Position numbers and translations under genes: made by a program. A DNA stretch of 64,000 bases from Chamaelirium japonicum (taxonomy: Eukaryota; Streptophyta; Magnoliopsida; Liliales; Melanthiaceae): assembly GCA_947650365.1 (NCBI GenBank), contig OX393557.1, forward strand, positions 31,960,209-32,024,208, in the 5' to 3' direction. Positions 60,891 to 64,000 of the stretch are shown here, one piece after another. The notes beneath the pieces were generated by a model, which searched no databases, had not been told where the DNA came from, and worked only from the letters and a program-made list of their open reading frames with translations. Numbering within the stretch: the stretch's first letter is position 1; each line of letters starts with the position of its first letter.

Positions 60891-61348
60891 TGTGATGTCA
60901 AGATGGATAAGGTGAGGTGAGGTGTACAAGGACATGAGTTAGTCCCACATCACCTGGAAAAAAGAAGATCATGAGCTACTTATATAATTTTCCCTCCCAA
61001 ACATGGAAGACGCGTTTTAAAACCGTGCGCCGCTACGAATTTTGTAAGAACTCCGTAGTTAAGCGTGCTCGGGCAAAAGTAGTACTAGGATGGGTGATCC
61101 CCCTGGGAAGTCCTCGTGCGAGCACGAACAAAGCGGACAATATCTTGTGTGTTTGGGGCGGATGTTACAAAATGTATCAGAGCCGGTTCTGCTCGGGATG
61201 GGGGGGGGTCTAATCCTACATGAGGATGTGTAGCCCTTAAGGGGGGTGGATTGAGATGACCAAGGGCCAAGACTCCTGAGTCTAAGAAGTCCTCGTGCGA
61301 GCACGGGGAAAATGAACAATATCTTGTGTGTTTGGGGAGGATGTTACA
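60891..61348 (+). mobile_element. Cassandra-like TRIM carrying 5S rRNA sequence
   Basis: The left LTR is about 60891-61169 (TGTGATGTCAAG to GGATGTTACA). It contains the 3' two-thirds of a 5S rRNA gene (about 61036-61120), the hallmark of Cassandra TRIMs. Just after it, TGTATCAGAGCC (61173-61184) matches the initiator-tRNA-Met primer-binding site minus one base. A shortened right LTR (about 61225-61348) repeats GAAGTCCTCGTGCGAGCACG, CAATATCTTGTGTGTTTGGG and GGATGTTACA. No internal genes. No 5-bp target duplication is visible, so the ends may be rearranged. Confidence 0.82.
61036..61120 (+). other. 5S rRNA-derived segment inside the TRIM LTR
   Basis: It matches plant 5S rRNA from AGAACTCCGTAGTTAAGCG through GTAGTACTAGGATGGGTGA to TGGGAAGTCCTCGTG, including the A-box, intermediate element and C-box of the internal pol III promoter. 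The first third of the gene is not recognisable. It is part of a retroelement and not an authentic 5S gene. Confidence 0.82.
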
Positions 61349-62505
61349 ATATCTGCATCTGATGACCTCACTCCAGGAATCCCCGGTCGATTGCTGGATC
61401 CTCCACCACCAGTTACCCAACATAGCCTGGTTAAAGTCCCGAAGGTTGACAATACCCATGCCCCCCTGTAGTATGGATTTACAGGCGGTGCCCCAGTTCA
61501 TAATCGAGTAAGATCCGGTATGGCCGTCAGCACCCCGCCACAAAAAGGTCCATCGTAGCTTGTCAATCCTCTGGATGACCCAATAAGGTAAGGAGAAAAA
61601 GGCTAGAAAGTACAAAGGGATGGTATAGAGGACCGAGTTGATAAGGGTGAGTCTTCCACCTAAGGAGAAATGGTTTCCCTTCCAACTCGAGAGGCATTTA
61701 TCCATTCTCTGAATGAGTTCCATTCAAGCTTCCTTAGGTAGTCGTTTGTTAGAGATTGGAAGGCCCAGGTATTTGAGATGAATATGCATTTGTTGACAAT
61801 TGAGCAGCCTAGCCAAATAAGTTCCCAGCCGAGAGTTGGCTCGAATAAAGTAGAGAGAGGACTTGGGAAATTGATCTTTAGCCCCGAAGATAGCTAGAAA
61901 AAGGATAGGAGAACCTTCAATATGACGATCTCGATCGGATCCGCTACACAGAAAAGAAGCGTGTCATCCGGGAAGTGAAGGTTTGAGACAGTCCAAGGGG
62001 AACTCGAGATCCCCGGAAGAAGTCCCCGAGAGACTACCCGATGGATAAGGGCGTCGAAGATATCAATGACGAGGATAAAGAGGAAGGGCGAGAGGGGGCA
62101 ACCCTGCTTGACATCCCTTCTCGTAGAGAAGGTATTCCCTTTGACGTTGTTGATGAGGCAAGTCAGCTTCGAGGAAGATAGGCCAGTCCAAATCCATTTC
62201 ATCCATTGGCTCGAAAACCCTTTATGCTCTAGGGTAAGCATCAAGAAATGCCAATCCACCTTGTCATAGGCCTTCTCGAAATCCAGCTTAAGGAGGACAA
62301 CCTCCGAATTGGATTCTCGTGGATTCCCAGAGGTGAAAGAATACCTCCTGTGTTGTGGCTACGTTGTCCAGGATATTTCTATCTTTGATGAAAGTAGATT
62401 GCGAGTGGCTAACCAAGTCCAAGATGACACCAGACAACTGAGTAGAAAGTGCATTCGTAACCGCTTTGCAGAGGCAATTCGACAGACTAATGGGCCTGTA
62501 GTCTT

Positions 62506-62730
62506 AAGAAGGGGCAACACATCAACAAGTGGGATGGATTTTCCACCATTCCGCATAAAGTGCACATGGGGTCTGAGACACATGGGTTGTGCCTCTTAAT
62601 GAGGTTAATTTTAGTCAGGATCTTATTCCTGAATGCTAAAAATAAGAAGATCCTAACTTTGAGGGGTGCCTTTGACTTCCAGATGGCCTTTGAGGGAGGA
62701 AAAACCGCCACTATAAGTACCCGATGCTCA
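62506..62730 (-). mobile_element. zf-RVT fragment of another LINE
   Basis: Minus-strand text IWKSKAPLKVRIFLFLAFRN, then KINLIKRH, CTLCGMVENPSHLLMCCPF. This is the C-terminal zf-RVT region, yet it lies upstream of the RT of the next LINE, so it belongs to a different insertion. The junction is at about 62505. Confidence 0.75.
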
Positions 62731-64000
62731 TAGAGTGACTTGATCGATGATGTGATGCCTACTACAGTATATCTTTCTCTTTCAATTAATTAAAAATAAT
62801 TAATGAATTAATAAAATTATTTAAACTAGTAAATGACAAAGACTATCAATCATAATCAACATACAACTTGCAAACAATGATGTATAACGATAATAACATA
62901 AAGGCTTGAAAGAACAATATGTTTTATGTAAAATCAGTCACAAAACAGAATTTAAATAAAATATTTTCAACAAACTACGCGGGAAAACTTCATCTTCGTG
63001 CGGTAAGACGAAGTTCGACCGAAGCCTATGTCTCCGTATGGTAAGACGCAACTTTGAATTCACTATCTCTAAAATATAGAGTTACCTTGACAGATCGAGC
63101 GTAACTTGTACAAACAATCAAAACAAAACATACTAAAGCACCACCGGATATCTCCAACGAGTTAGGAAACCAAAGCATGATGTTTTAGGGCAATTGAGAG
63201 GAGAGGAACTGAATTTCTGCCTGCAGTATTTTCAGGACATCAATGAGAAAGAGGGGTGAATGATCTTTAGATAGAAGAGGTGCAGATCACTAGAAACTGA
63301 AGAAGATCGATAGATACTACCTTGTGATGCGATGGATGATAAGTATGTGTCTTCGAATCTGTACTGATGTTATCTGAATCCTTGCCAAATAACCCGGAAG
63401 TCTAGATGAAGTGGCGAAGAGAGGAGTAGTAGTCAAGAAGATCGAGATACAAAGCCAGGATGAATCGATCTTTCGAAGATAGAACACATCGCACTGATCT
63501 CTCGTGAAGTTATAGAAGAAGTTGTGATGGCGAGGGAGAAACTTGTCAAGAAGAACATAGTGAAGAGGCTTGATAACAGGTAAAGGGAATATGTTTATAA
63601 GAGACGCACTGTCCAAACACTAGGTTTTCAATTCTTCATCAATAGATTCTTTCTAGGGTTTCATATGAGTCATATTTATAAAAGAGGGGAATAAAAGAGA
63701 CGACAAGAAAGGAGGAGAGGTGCGGCGGCTAGGATTTTGGGATGCATCCTCTCGCCCTCAATGTGATATTGGCCCTCCAATGTGAATTAAATCGTGTTTG
63801 ATCTCATTCCTCTAATGGATCATCCAATGATGCTTTATTCTTTTAATTAATAAACCACGTAAGAAAAGTCAGACTAATCCAACTAATAATATGGTACAAA
63901 CAACGTTCACACTTAGGCTTAGCATAAAATAAAAAATCTTAATAACTTTTCAATTATAAGTCGGAATGAGACGAAATAAAACTAAAATTGTTCAGAATTG
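62731..64000. other. Unassigned, AT-rich, no gene seen
   Basis: Only short open frames. A duplicated phrase GCGGTAAGACGAAG / TATGGTAAGACGCAA occurs near 62999 and 63037. The stretch may be LTR or intergenic debris, but I could not delimit an element. Confidence 0.5.

Larger units (their letters stand above)
59789..62505 (-). mobile_element. 5'-truncated LINE: RT core, zf-RVT, poly(A)
   Basis: Minus-strand order: it starts abruptly inside the reverse transcriptase at YRPISLSNCLCKAV (about 62500), then LLKLDFEKAYDKVDWHFLML (about 62290-62240). The RT motif DVKQGCPLSPFLFIL follows (about 62110), then the catalytic box as FPDDTLLF (about 61970), where FADD is usual. After these come LKYLGLPISNKRLPKEA, NGSHVRF-type text near 60700, and the zf-RVT part (FVRLAIKDRILTKVNLLKRN, CMLCGLVEETTNHLL) near 60220-60340. 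The poly(A) tail is the plus-strand T run at 59789-59797. Frameshifts and stops make it inactive. The TRIM at 60891-61348 interrupts it. Confidence 0.85.

Noticed and set aside
61036-61120. 5S rRNA gene
   Set aside because: Lacks the 5' third of 5S and is embedded in a TRIM LTR followed by a tRNA primer site.

Overview
The window is nuclear DNA of a flowering plant. It has two intron-rich protein genes with plant-type splice sites, spread over about 17 kb and 22 kb, in a sea of transposon debris: LINEs, tRNA-derived SINEs, a 5S-rRNA-bearing TRIM, hAT-like MITEs and LTR fragments. The species cannot be fixed from the sequence. As far as I can judge from memory, the proteins look like those of a monocot or an early-diverging angiosperm, but this is only an impression.

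Left part (1-17.7 kb): one gene on the minus strand, a membrane-anchored pepsin-type (A1 family) aspartyl protease. I assembled 12 exons (439-17473) into an unbroken 635-residue reading frame with a signal peptide, two DSG catalytic motifs and a C-terminal membrane anchor. One intron seems to use a GC donor. Its introns hold a hAT-like element, a LINE fragment, an element with tandem-repeat core and long inverted ends, and nested MITEs.

Middle part (17.7-34 kb): intergenic. In order it holds a MITE beside the protease promoter, a roughly 650-bp foldback element between AT tracts, a SINE with a paralogous empty site, a hAT-like element with perfect 8-bp target duplications, a broken TIR-domain gene fragment (XTNX-like), and a probable 3.9-kb solo LTR next to an inverted second copy of part of itself.

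Right part (34-57 kb): the signal peptide peptidase gene (SPP) on the plus strand, 11 coding exons (34440-56751), 359 codons (347 from the conserved inner Met), with YD, GLGD and PAL motifs and a C-terminal KKxx ER-retrieval signal. Its introns contain at least five clear hAT-like insertions, one nested in another, a poly(A)-tailed retroposon and three tandem duplications.

Rightmost part (57-64 kb): a graveyard of minus-strand LINEs cut by SINEs, MITEs and a Cassandra-like TRIM, ending in 1.2 kb where I recognise nothing. The two genes are head to head, about 17 kb apart. Both encode aspartyl proteases of the secretory pathway, but of unrelated folds, and nothing shows that they are functionally linked.

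The most unusual content is structural: two families of GC-rich 'simple-looking' repeats resolve into hAT-like nonautonomous elements with 8-bp target duplications. No new protein-coding system was found.
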